Shown: positions 26,015-35,334 of the stretch, one piece after another
Position numbering within the stretch: position 1 is the stretch's first letter
How the letters are laid out: each line of letters begins with the position of its first letter
Source: Roseococcus sp. SDR
Lineage (GTDB): Bacteria; Pseudomonadota; Alphaproteobacteria; Acetobacterales; Acetobacteraceae
Assembly (NCBI RefSeq): GCF_019083995.1
Contig: NZ_JAHRCU010000015.1
Span: 60,311 to 124,310 of the forward strand
Length of the DNA: 64,000 nucleotides
Reading direction: 5' to 3'
Translations under genes and position numbers: made by a program
Notes under the pieces: generated by a model
Database searches by the model: none
What the model saw: only the letters and a program-made list of their open reading frames with translations
Told to the model about the DNA's origin: nothing

Positions 26015-28324
26015 TCAGGGCTGCCCCAACTCCGCGCGCAGCGCAGCCGCCGCCCGATCCGAGGGGTCGAGCGTCAGCAGCAGCGCGGCCAGCCGCGCGG
26101 CCTCCGCACGGTCGCCCAGGTCGCGCTCCAGGGTGGCCAGCGCCACCAGGCTGTCACGATGCCGGGGGTGGCGCTGGACCAGTTCGCGCAGCGCCTGCCG
26201 CGCCTCGCCGCGCTGCCCGAGGCTGTTGAGCGCGATGGCGCGGACATAGCCATAGCGCGGCTGCTCCGGGGCGAGTTCCGCAGCGCGGGTCAGTGCCGGC
26301 AGCGCCGCGCCAGCCCGGCCGGCACGCGCGAGCATCAACCCCAGCGCATGATGCCCGGTAGGATCGGCGGGATGGGCCGCGACCGCGCGCTCGAGCAGCG
26401 CCAGCGCGGCTGCACTGCGCCCACCTTGGCCTTCGAACTCCGCCATGTTCACAAGCGCCGGCAGATAGTCAGGATCGAGCGCGAGTGCGGCCCGCCAGGC
26501 GGCCTCGGCTCCGGCGGCGTCGCCGCGCTGGGCCAGCAGCCCCGCGATGTTCACATGCGCCTCCGGCCGCTCGGCCGCGACGCGCTCGCTCGCGATCAGC
26601 TCGTCCCAGGCGCGGGCGAAGGCGGGGCGCGCCGCCTCCGGCAGGGCGGTCAGCGGCACGGGCGCCAAGGCGCGCGCCGCCTCGATGCGGACGAGGCGGA
26701 CCGGGTCGCCCAGGAAGCGCGCCGCGTGCAGCCGGTTGCGCGGATGCAGCCCCTCCAGCGCGCGCAGCGCCGTGGCGCGCACCAGCGGCTCGGGGTCCAG
26801 CAGCGTGGCGCCAACCGCCTGGGCGGCAGGCTGCGTGGGCGGCACGGGCAGCAGCGTCAGCGCGGTGGCCCGCAGGATGGCGGGCTGGTTGCGGTCGATC
26901 GCCAGGGCGGCGAGCGCAGCATCCGCCCCCCGCTCGCCGCGGCGCCCGGCGGCGATCGTCAGCGCCGGGTGCGGCGTCTCCCGCCGCTCCGGGCCATGCC
27001 AGTCCACGATGCGCTGCGCCGCCCATTCGGCCGTGCGGCCGGTGTGGCAGGCGGTGCAGGCATCGGGCGCGCCGACCGCCTGCGCGACATCCGGGCGCGG
27101 GACGCGAAAGCTGTGATCGCGCCGCCGGTCCACGACCATATAGGTGACGGCCGGCATGTGGCAGCCGGCGCAACTGGCGCCTTCGGCGTGGTGATGATGC
27201 GCCGGCGTGTCGAAGCGTGCAGGCAGGTGGCACTGGGCGCAGACGGCATTGCCCTCGGCGCGCAGGCGGCCGCTGTGCGGATCATGGCAGTCGCCGCAGG
27301 TGACGCCCGCGCGCTGCATCCGGCTCTGGACGAAGCTTCCCCATTCGAAGACCTCGCCCTGCATCTGGCCATCGGCGTGATAGAGGTCAGGCTGCAGCAG
27401 CACGGGCGCATGCGTGTCCAGGAAGCGGGCGCCGGGCTGCGGGTCCGCCACGATGGGCCGCGCCCGTGCATGGCAGGGCGCGCAGGTGTCGAGCTGCGCG
27501 GCCACCCCCTCGCGGGGCGGCCCTTCCCAGCGTGCGATGCCGCGCGCATCGCCCGGGGGGAAGCGCCAGGCGCCGCCCGAGGCGTCGCGCATCGCAACCG
27601 CGAGGCCGCGATGCGCAAGGCCCGGCGGGCGCCCGCCCTGCGCCCAGGCCACATGCGCCGCCCCGGGGCCGTGGCACGCCTCGCATCCCACGCTGATCTC
27701 CGTCCAGGCGGTGTCGTAGCGGCCCTGCGCCGCGTCATGGCCGCGCGTCAGCCCCGTTGAGTGGCAGGCAGCGCACATGAAGTTCCAGTTCTGGTCGCGC
27801 CCGGTCCAATGCAGGGGGTCGCCCGGCGGCAAGGCTTCCGCCGGCATCAGGTGATACCAGCGCTGCCCGCCCTCGCCCGCCGGCCGGCTGTCCCAGGCCC
27901 AGGGCAGCACCTGCCGCCGGCCGTCAGGAAAGAACACGAGGTATTGCTGCAGCGGATCGGCGCCGAAGGTCTCGCTCACCGGAAAATCCGCCACCGTGCC
28001 GCCCGGGCCGTCGGTGCGGATCAGGAAGCGCTCGCCCTCGCGCCGGAAGCTGGCCGTGTGGCGGCCATCGGTCACCGTCACGCCGGAGAAGTCGCCCAGC
28101 ACATGGGCGGGCGTGGCGGAAGCCATGGCCCGGGCGTGGTCGCTGGCACGCCAGGCTTCGGCCTCGCGCGCATGGCAGCCGGCGCAGGTGGCGGAGCCCA
28201 CGAAGCCCGCCAGCGCCCGCTCCCGCGCCACGGGCAGGCTGGGCTGCACGAGAAGGCCCGCCACCAGCGCGGGCAGACCCGCGAGCAGCAGCAGACCGAG
28301 CGTGGCCAGGCCGCGGCGCAGCAC
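26015..28324 (-). CDS. octaheme cytochrome c with C-terminal HEAT/TPR repeats
   Basis: A 769-residue exported protein with an N-terminal membrane/signal segment (LATLGLLLLAGLPALVAGLL, residues 6-25) and eight CxxCH haem-binding motifs: CAGCH, CAACH, CEACH, CAPCH, CGDCH, CAQCH, CAGCH, CTACH, spread over about residues 45-425. The remainder consists of HEAT-like then TPR-like helical repeats (for example EAAWRAALALDPDYLPALVN and ALNSLGQRGEARQALREL). This combination suggests a periplasmic electron-transfer or multihaem enzyme with a protein-binding tail. A GTG start is used, preceded by GGAAC. It begins 17 bp after the sulfatase stop, so the two are an operon. No haem-attached enzyme activity can be assigned from sequence; relatives include multihaem nitrite/hydroxylamine-type cytochromes. 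Confidence 0.88.
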   Translation of the reverse strand: MLRRGLATLGLLLLAGLPALVAGLLVQPSLPVARERALAGFVGSATCAGCHAREAEAWRASDHARAMASATPAHVLGDFSGVTVTDGRHTASFRREGERFLIRTDGPGGTVADFPVSETFGADPLQQYLVFFPDGRRQVLPWAWDSRPAGEGGQRWYHLMPAEALPPGDPLHWTGRDQNWNFMCAACHSTGLTRGHDAAQGRYDTAWTEISVGCEACHGPGAAHVAWAQGGRPPGLAHRGLAVAMRDASGGAWRFPPGDARGIARWEGPPREGVAAQLDTCAPCHARARPIVADPQPGARFLDTHAPVLLQPDLYHADGQMQGEVFEWGSFVQSRMQRAGVTCGDCHDPHSGRLRAEGNAVCAQCHLPARFDTPAHHHHAEGASCAGCHMPAVTYMVVDRRRDHSFRVPRPDVAQAVGAPDACTACHTGRTAEWAAQRIVDWHGPERRETPHPALTIAAGRRGERGADAALAALAIDRNQPAILRATALTLLPVPPTQPAAQAVGATLLDPEPLVRATALRALEGLHPRNRLHAARFLGDPVRLVRIEAARALAPVPLTALPEAARPAFARAWDELIASERVAAERPEAHVNIAGLLAQRGDAAGAEAAWRAALALDPDYLPALVNMAEFEGQGGRSAAALALLERAVAAHPADPTGHHALGLMLARAGRAGAALPALTRAAELAPEQPRYGYVRAIALNSLGQRGEARQALRELVQRHPRHRDSLVALATLERDLGDRAEAARLAALLLTLDPSDRAAAALRAELGQP

Positions 28325-28341
28325 CGTTCCGGGCGCGGCGC

Positions 28342-30870
28342 TCAGCGCCGCTGCGGTTGGGCCGGGGCTGCGGCCGGCTGGGCCCCACCGGCCGCCGCGC
28401 GCGCCCGCTCGGCCATCAGCACGCCGAAGTTGCGGATCGCCTCCGGCGTCACCGTGCTCTCGCCCAGATCCACCGTGATCCGGCCGATGCGCCCCGTGAA
28501 GGCGAAGGGCACCTGATAGTCACGGTCATCCACCGGCGTGCCCGTGTCCTGGCCCACATCGAAGGTCTCGTCCCAGGCGAAGGTGAAGGGCGTGGTGTGC
28601 GGGATGCTCCGCTGCGCCACCTGCTGTCCATTCACCGACAGCGTGCCGCTGCCGCCATGGCCGAAGGGAACGGCGCCCTGTGGGTCGATCGAGAAATCGA
28701 AGACCATCGTGTGCCGCCCGGGCGGCAGCGCATCCGGCGCCTCCCATTTCGCGCGCTCGAGGCCGAGCAGGTTCATGGTGAAGACCGGCCGGCCCTGGCG
28801 CAGATAAAACCCCCAGCCCGCGAAGCGCCCGCCCTGGGTGACGAGCATGCCCTGCGCACCCGCCTGCGGCACCTCGATCTCCGCCGTGATGCGGAAGGAG
28901 CGGTTGAGGATGCTGGGCGCCGCATTCGCCTGGGTGCAGCAGGACGGCCCCGTATAGACGAATTGCCGGCGCCCCGCCGCCGGCCCGGGCCGCGAGACCA
29001 GCATGCCCGAGAGGCCGTTCGCGTTCAGCGGAAACACCTGGTTGCGCGTCGCCTCCATGGTGAAGAGGTCCTGCATGCGCCGCAGCCGATCCGGCTCCTG
29101 CGCCGCGAGGTCACGGACCTGCGACGGGTCGGAGTTCATGTTGTAGAGCTCCCAGCGGAAGCCGTTCATCGCGTCTTCCGGGCGCGGCGCCGTGCCCTCC
29201 CAGGGCGGCGCCGGCGGCGTCGTGCTGGCGATCCAGCCCTCGTGATAGATGGCGCGGTTGCCCAGGATCTCGAAATACTGCGTGGTCCGCCGCGAAGGCG
29301 CGGCCGCTGCTTCGCGCGGGAGCGTATAGAGCATGCTCACGCCATCCAGCGGGCGCTGCGCGATGCCGTTGATCTGCTGGGGCTGCGGCACGCCGACCGC
29401 CTCCAGCACCGTCGGCACCACGTCGATCACGTGATGGAACTGGTGGCGGATGCCGCCGCGATCCGTGATGCGGCTGGGCCAGGAAATCGCCATGCCGTTG
29501 CGCGTGCCGCCGAAATGCGAGGCGACCTGCTTGGTCCAGCGATAGGGCGTGCCGAAGGCCCAGGTCCATGGCACCGCCATGTGGTTATAGGTGCGGTCGC
29601 TTCCCCAGACGGGGATGAAGGGCATCTGCTGCTCCGGCGTCAGAGCGACGCCGTTGAAGTACATGACCTCGTTTGGCGTGCCATGCATCGAGCCTTCGGC
29701 GCTGCTGCCATTGTCGCCGCTGATGTAGATGATGAGCGTGTTGTCACGCTGGCCCAGCCGCTCCACCTCGGCGATGACGCGGCCGATCTCGTGATCCGTA
29801 TAGGCGAGATAGGCCGCATAGACATTCACCTGCCGGATGTAGAGGCGCTTGTCCGCTTCCGAGAGGCTGTCCCAGCGCGGCAGGAAATCGGGCCAGGGCG
29901 AGAGCTGCGCATTGGCCGGCAGCACGCCGAGGCGCTGCTGGTTGGCGAAGATCCGCTCGCGCAGCCGCTCCCAGCCATCGTTGAACAGGTTCATCGCCTC
30001 GATGCGCGCGATCCACTCGGGCGTGGGGTGGTGCGGCGCATGCGTGCCGCCTGGCGCGTAATGGACGAACCAGGGGCGGCTGGGCGCGATCTCGGTCTGG
30101 GTGCGGATATGCGCGATGGCGTCATCCGCCATGGCGGTGATCAGGTTGAAGCCGGGCTGGCCGACATAGGGGTGGATGGGCGTCGTGTTGCGGAAGAGGT
30201 TGCCCGGCTGCCACTGCGACGTATCGCCGCCGATGAAGCCGTAGAAATAGTCGAAACCCATTCCAATCGGCCAGTTGGTGAAGGGGCCGGCCGCACTTGC
30301 CTCCCAGGGCGGCACGTTGTGGTTCTTGCCGAACCAGGCGGTGGCATAGCCGTTGCGCTGCAGCGTGGCGGCGACGGTCTGCGCCTCGGGCGGGATGATG
30401 GAGTTGTAGCCGGGGAAGCCGCCCGAGAGCTCGGAGATGTTGCCGAAGCCGACATTGTGGTGGTTGCGGCCCGTCAGCAGCGCGGCGCGGGTGGGCGAAC
30501 AGAGGGCGGTGGTGTGGAACTGCGTGAAGCGCAGCCCCGTCTGCGCCACGGCGTCGAGGCTGGGCGTCGGGATCACGCCGCCGAAGGTGGAGGGGGCGGC
30601 ATAGCCCACGTCATCGGTCAGGATCAGCAGGATGTTGGGTGCGCCCTGCGGCGGCATGATCTGCGGCGGCCAGGCGGGCTGACTGTCCACCAGGTTGGGC
30701 ATGATGCTCCCGCTGAAGGGCGGCGTGGGGGCCGGCAGGTGGGAGCCGTCGGGCGTCAGCACCGCATCGGGCGAACCAGGCGTACCGCGGAGCTGCTGGG
30801 CGGGCGAGGCGATGGAAAGGCTCATGACCATGCCAGCCACCATGAGGCTGGTCGTGAATATTCCTCGCAT
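28342..30870 (-). CDS. secreted Cys-type sulfatase (arylsulfatase family)
   Basis: An 842-residue sulfatase. The ATG at 30870 is chosen because it has a good Shine-Dalgarno (GGGAGA) and opens a signal peptide (MRGIFTTSLMVAGMVMSLSI, cleaved after SPAQQ); a longer frame upstream lacks these. The catalytic core begins with NILLILTDDVGYA, where aspartates bind the metal. The formylglycine motif CSPTRAALLTGR lies near residue 122; the cysteine must be matured by a formylglycine-generating enzyme not encoded here. GKNHN and SGDNGSSAEGSMHG supply further metal and substrate residues. The last 200 residues form a laminin-G-like beta domain. Likely periplasmic hydrolysis of sulfate esters. It is upstream of and co-transcribed with the octaheme cytochrome gene. 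Confidence 0.93.
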   Translation of the reverse strand: MRGIFTTSLMVAGMVMSLSIASPAQQLRGTPGSPDAVLTPDGSHLPAPTPPFSGSIMPNLVDSQPAWPPQIMPPQGAPNILLILTDDVGYAAPSTFGGVIPTPSLDAVAQTGLRFTQFHTTALCSPTRAALLTGRNHHNVGFGNISELSGGFPGYNSIIPPEAQTVAATLQRNGYATAWFGKNHNVPPWEASAAGPFTNWPIGMGFDYFYGFIGGDTSQWQPGNLFRNTTPIHPYVGQPGFNLITAMADDAIAHIRTQTEIAPSRPWFVHYAPGGTHAPHHPTPEWIARIEAMNLFNDGWERLRERIFANQQRLGVLPANAQLSPWPDFLPRWDSLSEADKRLYIRQVNVYAAYLAYTDHEIGRVIAEVERLGQRDNTLIIYISGDNGSSAEGSMHGTPNEVMYFNGVALTPEQQMPFIPVWGSDRTYNHMAVPWTWAFGTPYRWTKQVASHFGGTRNGMAISWPSRITDRGGIRHQFHHVIDVVPTVLEAVGVPQPQQINGIAQRPLDGVSMLYTLPREAAAAPSRRTTQYFEILGNRAIYHEGWIASTTPPAPPWEGTAPRPEDAMNGFRWELYNMNSDPSQVRDLAAQEPDRLRRMQDLFTMEATRNQVFPLNANGLSGMLVSRPGPAAGRRQFVYTGPSCCTQANAAPSILNRSFRITAEIEVPQAGAQGMLVTQGGRFAGWGFYLRQGRPVFTMNLLGLERAKWEAPDALPPGRHTMVFDFSIDPQGAVPFGHGGSGTLSVNGQQVAQRSIPHTTPFTFAWDETFDVGQDTGTPVDDRDYQVPFAFTGRIGRITVDLGESTVTPEAIRNFGVLMAERARAAAGGAQPAAAPAQPQRR

Positions 30871-31362
30871 ACCGTTCTCCCAACCTGTGTCGTTGGCGTG
30901 GCGACTCCACCTCGAGGCGTTCCACACCGGCCAACGGTATCAGGCGGCATGCAAAAAATAGTGTGAAACTCAGGACATTCAGAAGAGCTGGCTGAGGGCC
31001 GAGCGGGACAATGGATGGCGGGCGTCGTGTTCACCGGCCGCAAAGGGCCTAGCCAGCGTCCTTTGGCCGAGACAACCGCGCACTCGTTGACGCCTGTGCG
31101 GTAGATGCCGGTTAGAGGTCGGTCGGGCTGGGGCCGCGTCGCTTCCCGAGCCGCCGCAGAACAACGCCACGCGCGAGGGTCCGGAGGCATTGCGCTGGCT
31201 TGCCTTCGCGTGCGGGCTCGGCCGGAAACCGGCGATGCGACTGGCCGTGGCCCGCTGCTCGATACAGACCAAGCCCGCGGAGAGAGTGTGTGTCGCGCCG
31301 GTCGTATGGGTGGTCGCACATGCGTTGGAGCATCAGCAAGCCACGGTGGATGCGAGGCTCTT

Positions 31363-31388
31363 GGGACGCACGGACAGCTTGATTTGCT
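31363..31388. repeat. copy A of a dispersed short repeat
   Basis: A 26-bp stretch matching 24 of 26 positions with 55360-55385 (both end in CAGCTTGATTTGCT). Both copies are in gene-poor, decayed regions. A third locus (25875-25892) shares 18 identical bases with the left side of the 55-kb copy. They may be ends of one mobile or repeated element. Confidence 0.5.
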
Positions 31389-31529
31389 GCTTCTCGTCGG
31401 AAGCCCTGTCGACGGACCAGATACGGCTCTGGGGCTGCACTCCCCATCGCAGATCAAGCGCGAGACATGGGCACCACCGATGTCGGCATTTCATTTCGTC
31501 CGTCTTCACCTCCGCGGTTGCACCCGGTG

Positions 31530-31718
31530 CCATGAGCGCACCGCTCTTCCTGCGCATGCAGATGTGTGGGCTGCGCCCCACATGGCTGCGAAAAGCAAAA
31601 GAAGGACGCGGAGGTTGTTCCGTATCCGAGCTCCAAGGCGGTGTGCGTGACGCTCAATCCGCCGCCCAGCGGCTCGACCGCCTGGAACAGCCTCAGACGC
31701 GGTCGCCAGGGCAGAGCG
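31530..31718 (-). pseudogene. AraC-family regulator C-terminal fragment, frameshifted
   Basis: On the minus strand a frame reads WRPRLRLFQAVEPLGG, then SVTHTALELGYGTTSA, matching the second helix-turn-helix of AraC-type regulators (usually LxLGYxxPSAFxxAFRR). A one-base shift then gives FAFRSHVGRSPHICMRR, which matches the rest of that domain. The N-terminal part is absent. The frameshift in the middle of a conserved helix shows the gene is dead. Confidence rests on the ordered match of both halves. Confidence 0.7.
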
Positions 31719-31869
31719 GCACCTCCACCCGCCGTCGCCCAGCCACCCTTTCGGTGCCGCCGGACGACATGACCTGCGGGCCGCTTCTGCGAGGGCAGGC
31801 CACGCTGAACAGCCAGAAAATGGCGACGAACTCAACGGCGGGGGGGGGGCGCATCGGCAAGGCGAAGGG

Positions 31870-34641
31870 TCATGCGTGTCTGCCGGCACGGACAGCGCCA
31901 GGGCCTTCGCCGTTCGCCTGGGCCTCCGGTTCGGTGGAACCCTCTGCTCCTGCCGCGGCCTTCCCGAGGAGCACATCTTCGAACGCGACGCGCTGCGCGG
32001 GCAGAAGGTGAAGCAGCGCGTCCCGCAGTGGTGCGAGAGCAGCGGCCACCTCACCGTCCTGGCGAAGCATCGCCGAAGCCTGCTCGATCGCGAGCCGGAT
32101 GGCGTCGGCACCGAGCACGCCCGACGCGCCCAGGCCACGATGGAGCAGAGCACGCAGCGAGTCCGGGTCTTGCTCAGCTCGGGGCAAATGCAGCGCTTCC
32201 GCCACCGCCTCCAATTCCTCCATGAGCGCCCGTGCTACCTCGGGCCCAGCAGGGCCCAGCTGATCGAGCAGCGAGAGACCCACTCCCTCGACCTGGAGCG
32301 CCATACCTCGAGAGGGTGCGCAAAGCCGCTCCAGCAGGTCGAGCATCGCAGCACGCCCCACTGGCTTCGAGATGTGCGCATCCATGCCGGCAGCCCGGCA
32401 GTTCTCCACATCCTCGGGCAGCGCGGAGGCCGTGACGGCGATCACCACGATGCGACTCAACGGCGCGGGCAGCGCGCGAATGCGGCGTGTTGCCTCCAGC
32501 CCGTCCATCACCGGCATCCGCACATCCATCAGCACTGCGTCGAAGTCGCCGGCCTGCACCGTCTCGAGAGCCTCCGCGCCATCCGAGACGAGGGTGACCA
32601 CATGCCCCGCGGCGCCGAGCATCGTGCGCATGAGGATGCGGTTCGCGGCGACATCGTCCGCCACCAGAAGGCGCAGCGGCCGGCTCCCCCGAGCTTCCCG
32701 AGAGGCCTCATCGGTCGGCGCGGGGAGAATGGCCGGGCGCAACGGCAGGTCCAGCCAGAAGGTCGCGCCCTGGCCCGGCATGCTCTCCACACCGACTCGC
32801 CCGTCCATCAGTGCCGCCAGCTGCGCCGTGATGGCGAGCCCAAGGCCCGTACCGGGGCTATCCGTATCGGAGATGCGGCCGAGCTGGGTGAAATCCTGAA
32901 ACAGCCGGGTGCGCCTCTCCTCCGGCACACCTGGTCCGTGGTCCTGCACCTCGATGCGGACGGAACCCCCGGCGCCGAGCGCCGCCCGCAGCGTAACATG
33001 CGCGCCGTGCGGCGAAACCTTCACCGCGTTGGAGAGCAGGTTCAGCACCATCTGCCGCAGGCGCGTCGCATCCGCCTCCACCACCGCCGGCAGCTCCGGC
33101 GCACAGTCGAGCACCAGCGCGACATCCTTCCGCTGAGCCTCGGGGCCAAGCAACTCGGCGCAGCCCTCCAGCAAGGGCAGAAGCGCAAGAGGGGCAAGCT
33201 CCAGCTCCAACTTTCCTGAGTTGACCTTCGCGAGGTCGAGCAGGCCATTGACCAGGTCACGCAGATGCGCGCCAGCGTCGTGCAGCAGATGAAGCTGTTC
33301 GCGCTGCCCCGGCGTCGCGCAGCCGTCGGCCAGCAGCAATTGGGCGAAGCCGAGGATCGCATTCAGTGGCGTGCGCAACTCGTGCGACATGCGCGCGAGA
33401 AACATGCTCTTCGCCTCAGCCGCCGCCTCGACTTCGGCCATCGCCCGCTTCAGCGCCGTGATGTCGGTGCGAAGGCTGACGATATGTCCCGACGGTGTGC
33501 GCCGCTCCAACGCCTGCGCCCAGCGCCCGCACGGCAGGGGTATTTCGCGGCTTGGGCTGTCGGGGCTGGCGGAACGGATCCGGTTCGCGAGATCCGTGAT
33601 CCAGCCCTCGCGTTCGGGCACGGGCGTATCAGGGCCGACCACTTCGGCATAGGCGCCCCTCGCGACGCCGGACCGGATCAGCTCTTCGATCGTGGTCCCG
33701 TCCCGCAGCACCTCTGCGAGGCTGGGGAACATGGCCGCGTAGGCCGCGTTCCAAAGGATGATCCGCTCCTGCTCGTCACAAACGTAGAGGGCGGAGGGCA
33801 GCGTATCGATGATCTCGCGCAGCAGAGTCTCAGCCTGCGTGCGGCGGGCGATCTCGGCCAGCGCTTCCTCCTCGGCCCTTCGGCGGGCCGTGATGTCATT
33901 CTCGACGGCGATGAAGCCGGTCACGGTTCCGTCTGGCCCCAGGATGGGGCTTGCCTCAATCTCGACCCAGTAGGGGCTGCCGTCCTTCCGGTGATTGGCG
34001 ACGACGACGTGAAAGGCCTCCCCCGCAGCAATGGCCCGGCGCATCTGGTTCACGGTGCCAGGTTCAGTTTGCGGCCCCTGGAGGACCGACCCGGGCGTGC
34101 GCCCCTGCAGGTCTTCCAGGCTGTAGCCCGTCGCGCGCACGAACGCCTCGTTCACCCATTCGGTGCGCGCAGCCGCATCGGTGATGATGACGGGCGTGGT
34201 CATCTGCTCGACCACCAGCGCAAGGCGAGCATGTTCGGCCTGATGTGCCTCACGCGCCGTGATATCCTCGACGATGCCGTAGATCAGACCCCGCCCGTTC
34301 GGGCCGGGAACGGCGCAGCCGCGCACGCGCACCATCAGCGCGCGGCCGCGCGCTGTCCTGAACGGCAAGTCGAGGTCCCAGGGCGTTCCATCGCGGGAGG
34401 AACGTTCCAGCGCCTGCCTCAGGGCGGCCTGCGCGCTCGGCGGATAGAAGGCCAGGGCCGTGTCGAGGCTCGGGACGTAACCGGACTCCACCTCATGCAG
34501 TTCCCGCGTCAGGCGGGACCAGGACACCTCCCCGTCATCGAGGTTCACGCGCCAGGTGCCAAGGCCGGCAAGCGCCAGCAGATCGTCCTCGGACGGGGCT
34601 GCCGCTTCTCGGCCGGCGGATGCAGGAATGTCGTTCGGCAT
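31870..34641 (-). CDS. hybrid sensor histidine kinase with three PAS, HisKA, HATPase, receiver and Hpt-like domains
   Basis: A 923-residue cytoplasmic-looking sensor kinase. Domains in order: PAS at about 20-130 and 145-265 (TPVIITDAAARTEWVNEAFV), a third PAS at about 285-400 (ALYVCDEQERIILWN), HisKA with MSHELRTPLNAILG (phospho-His near 420), an ATPase domain with LLSNAVK and DHGPGVP, and a receiver (LRLLVADDVAANR ... LMDVRMPVMDG, Asp near 704). A C-terminal Hpt-like segment has HRGLGASGVLGA near 830, where the usual lysine after the His (HxLKG) is not present. The start at 34641 is chosen where homology begins; a longer frame to 34968 is Arg/Pro-rich and unlikely. No transmembrane segment is seen and no partner output gene is adjacent. 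Confidence 0.9.
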   Translation of the reverse strand: MPNDIPASAGREAAAPSEDDLLALAGLGTWRVNLDDGEVSWSRLTRELHEVESGYVPSLDTALAFYPPSAQAALRQALERSSRDGTPWDLDLPFRTARGRALMVRVRGCAVPGPNGRGLIYGIVEDITAREAHQAEHARLALVVEQMTTPVIITDAAARTEWVNEAFVRATGYSLEDLQGRTPGSVLQGPQTEPGTVNQMRRAIAAGEAFHVVVANHRKDGSPYWVEIEASPILGPDGTVTGFIAVENDITARRRAEEEALAEIARRTQAETLLREIIDTLPSALYVCDEQERIILWNAAYAAMFPSLAEVLRDGTTIEELIRSGVARGAYAEVVGPDTPVPEREGWITDLANRIRSASPDSPSREIPLPCGRWAQALERRTPSGHIVSLRTDITALKRAMAEVEAAAEAKSMFLARMSHELRTPLNAILGFAQLLLADGCATPGQREQLHLLHDAGAHLRDLVNGLLDLAKVNSGKLELELAPLALLPLLEGCAELLGPEAQRKDVALVLDCAPELPAVVEADATRLRQMVLNLLSNAVKVSPHGAHVTLRAALGAGGSVRIEVQDHGPGVPEERRTRLFQDFTQLGRISDTDSPGTGLGLAITAQLAALMDGRVGVESMPGQGATFWLDLPLRPAILPAPTDEASREARGSRPLRLLVADDVAANRILMRTMLGAAGHVVTLVSDGAEALETVQAGDFDAVLMDVRMPVMDGLEATRRIRALPAPLSRIVVIAVTASALPEDVENCRAAGMDAHISKPVGRAAMLDLLERLCAPSRGMALQVEGVGLSLLDQLGPAGPEVARALMEELEAVAEALHLPRAEQDPDSLRALLHRGLGASGVLGADAIRLAIEQASAMLRQDGEVAAALAPLRDALLHLLPAQRVAFEDVLLGKAAAGAEGSTEPEAQANGEGPGAVRAGRHA

Positions 34642-35334
34642 GGCGCTACGGGGTCCAGGTCGTGGCGCGCCATGGCGCGTCGCGACATGTCTCGCGCGCC
34701 GGCCCGCGATCGGGGGCGATCGGGCAGAGGCCCAGCAGAATACCACAGAGGGCCAGCACCCTCGGCGCTTGTACACGCCTGCGGATGGTCGTTGCCATAC
34801 GATCCGCTGGACGGTCAGCCGTGGAAGGCATCGCGCATGTCCCTCAGAAGAAGGCGCTCGTCCCGAATCAGGGAGGCCCGGGAAGGTCGGGCAACGGCGC
34901 CAGACGACCCATGCCGCGGCGGAGGAGAGTTGGTCAGCACTTGCGACCATGGGAATCTGCCGACGCAACTTGCATTGGCAAGTTCAAGCCCATCAGTCAC
35001 AAATATATTCTTTGCAAAAATAACTTCAAATTATATAATTGACTTCGCATGCTTGTAATTGGAGATAAAGAAGTCCGTTAGTCAACTTCTTTCTTCTGGA
35101 CGCGTGTTCACCCTATCCGCCTGCCGAGCAAGCTTCCTCGGCCATGAGGACCGACGACGCAGACATTTACAGCGTCCCGCCGGAGGTATCCGCGACCGCC
35201 AGGTGCGTGGATCAGACCGCCAGCATGACGCGCCGCACGGCTGCCGAGGGAAGAGGCTGACGGTGAACTTGCTCTCTGGACTCTGGGGCTCGACATCGCC
35301 CGACCACCGTCAAGGCGCCAAAGCCCGCGTCGCC
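34642..35334. other. intergenic region with AT-rich island
   Basis: About 690 bp between the kinase start and the 3' end of the autotransporter gene. The 34985-35100 part is strikingly AT-rich for this genome. I see no gene; frames here lack motifs and ribosome sites. Confidence 0.5.
35030..35058 (-). promoter_or_regulatory. possible promoter of the hybrid kinase gene
   Basis: Within the AT-rich island the minus strand shows TATAAT (35035 down to 35030) with TTACAA 17 bp upstream (35058 down to 35053, weak -35). An overlapping plus-strand pair, TTGCAA (35012-35017) and TATAAT (35034-35039) with 16-bp spacing, would fire toward the autotransporter gene's 3' end. The leader to the kinase ATG would be about 380 nt. 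Confidence 0.35.

Larger units (their letters stand above)
30871..31869. other. 1-kb decay region between the sulfatase and the hybrid kinase
   Basis: No intact gene. The minus strand contains the AraC-type remnant at 31530-31718. A 26-bp sequence at 31363-31388 recurs near 55 kb. A run of ten G residues lies at 31840-31849, about 20 bp beyond the kinase stop. Several 80-210-codon frames exist on both strands but have skewed, motif-free composition, and I do not accept them as genes. Confidence 0.5.

Noticed and set aside
28357..30966. An 869-codon plus-strand frame opposite the sulfatase
   Set aside because: The minus strand has signal peptide, formylglycine motif and ribosome site; the plus frame has none.
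34642..34968. N-terminal extension of the hybrid kinase to an upstream ATG
   Set aside because: The extra 109 residues are Arg/Pro/Trp-rich with no domain similarity; PAS homology begins shortly after 34641.
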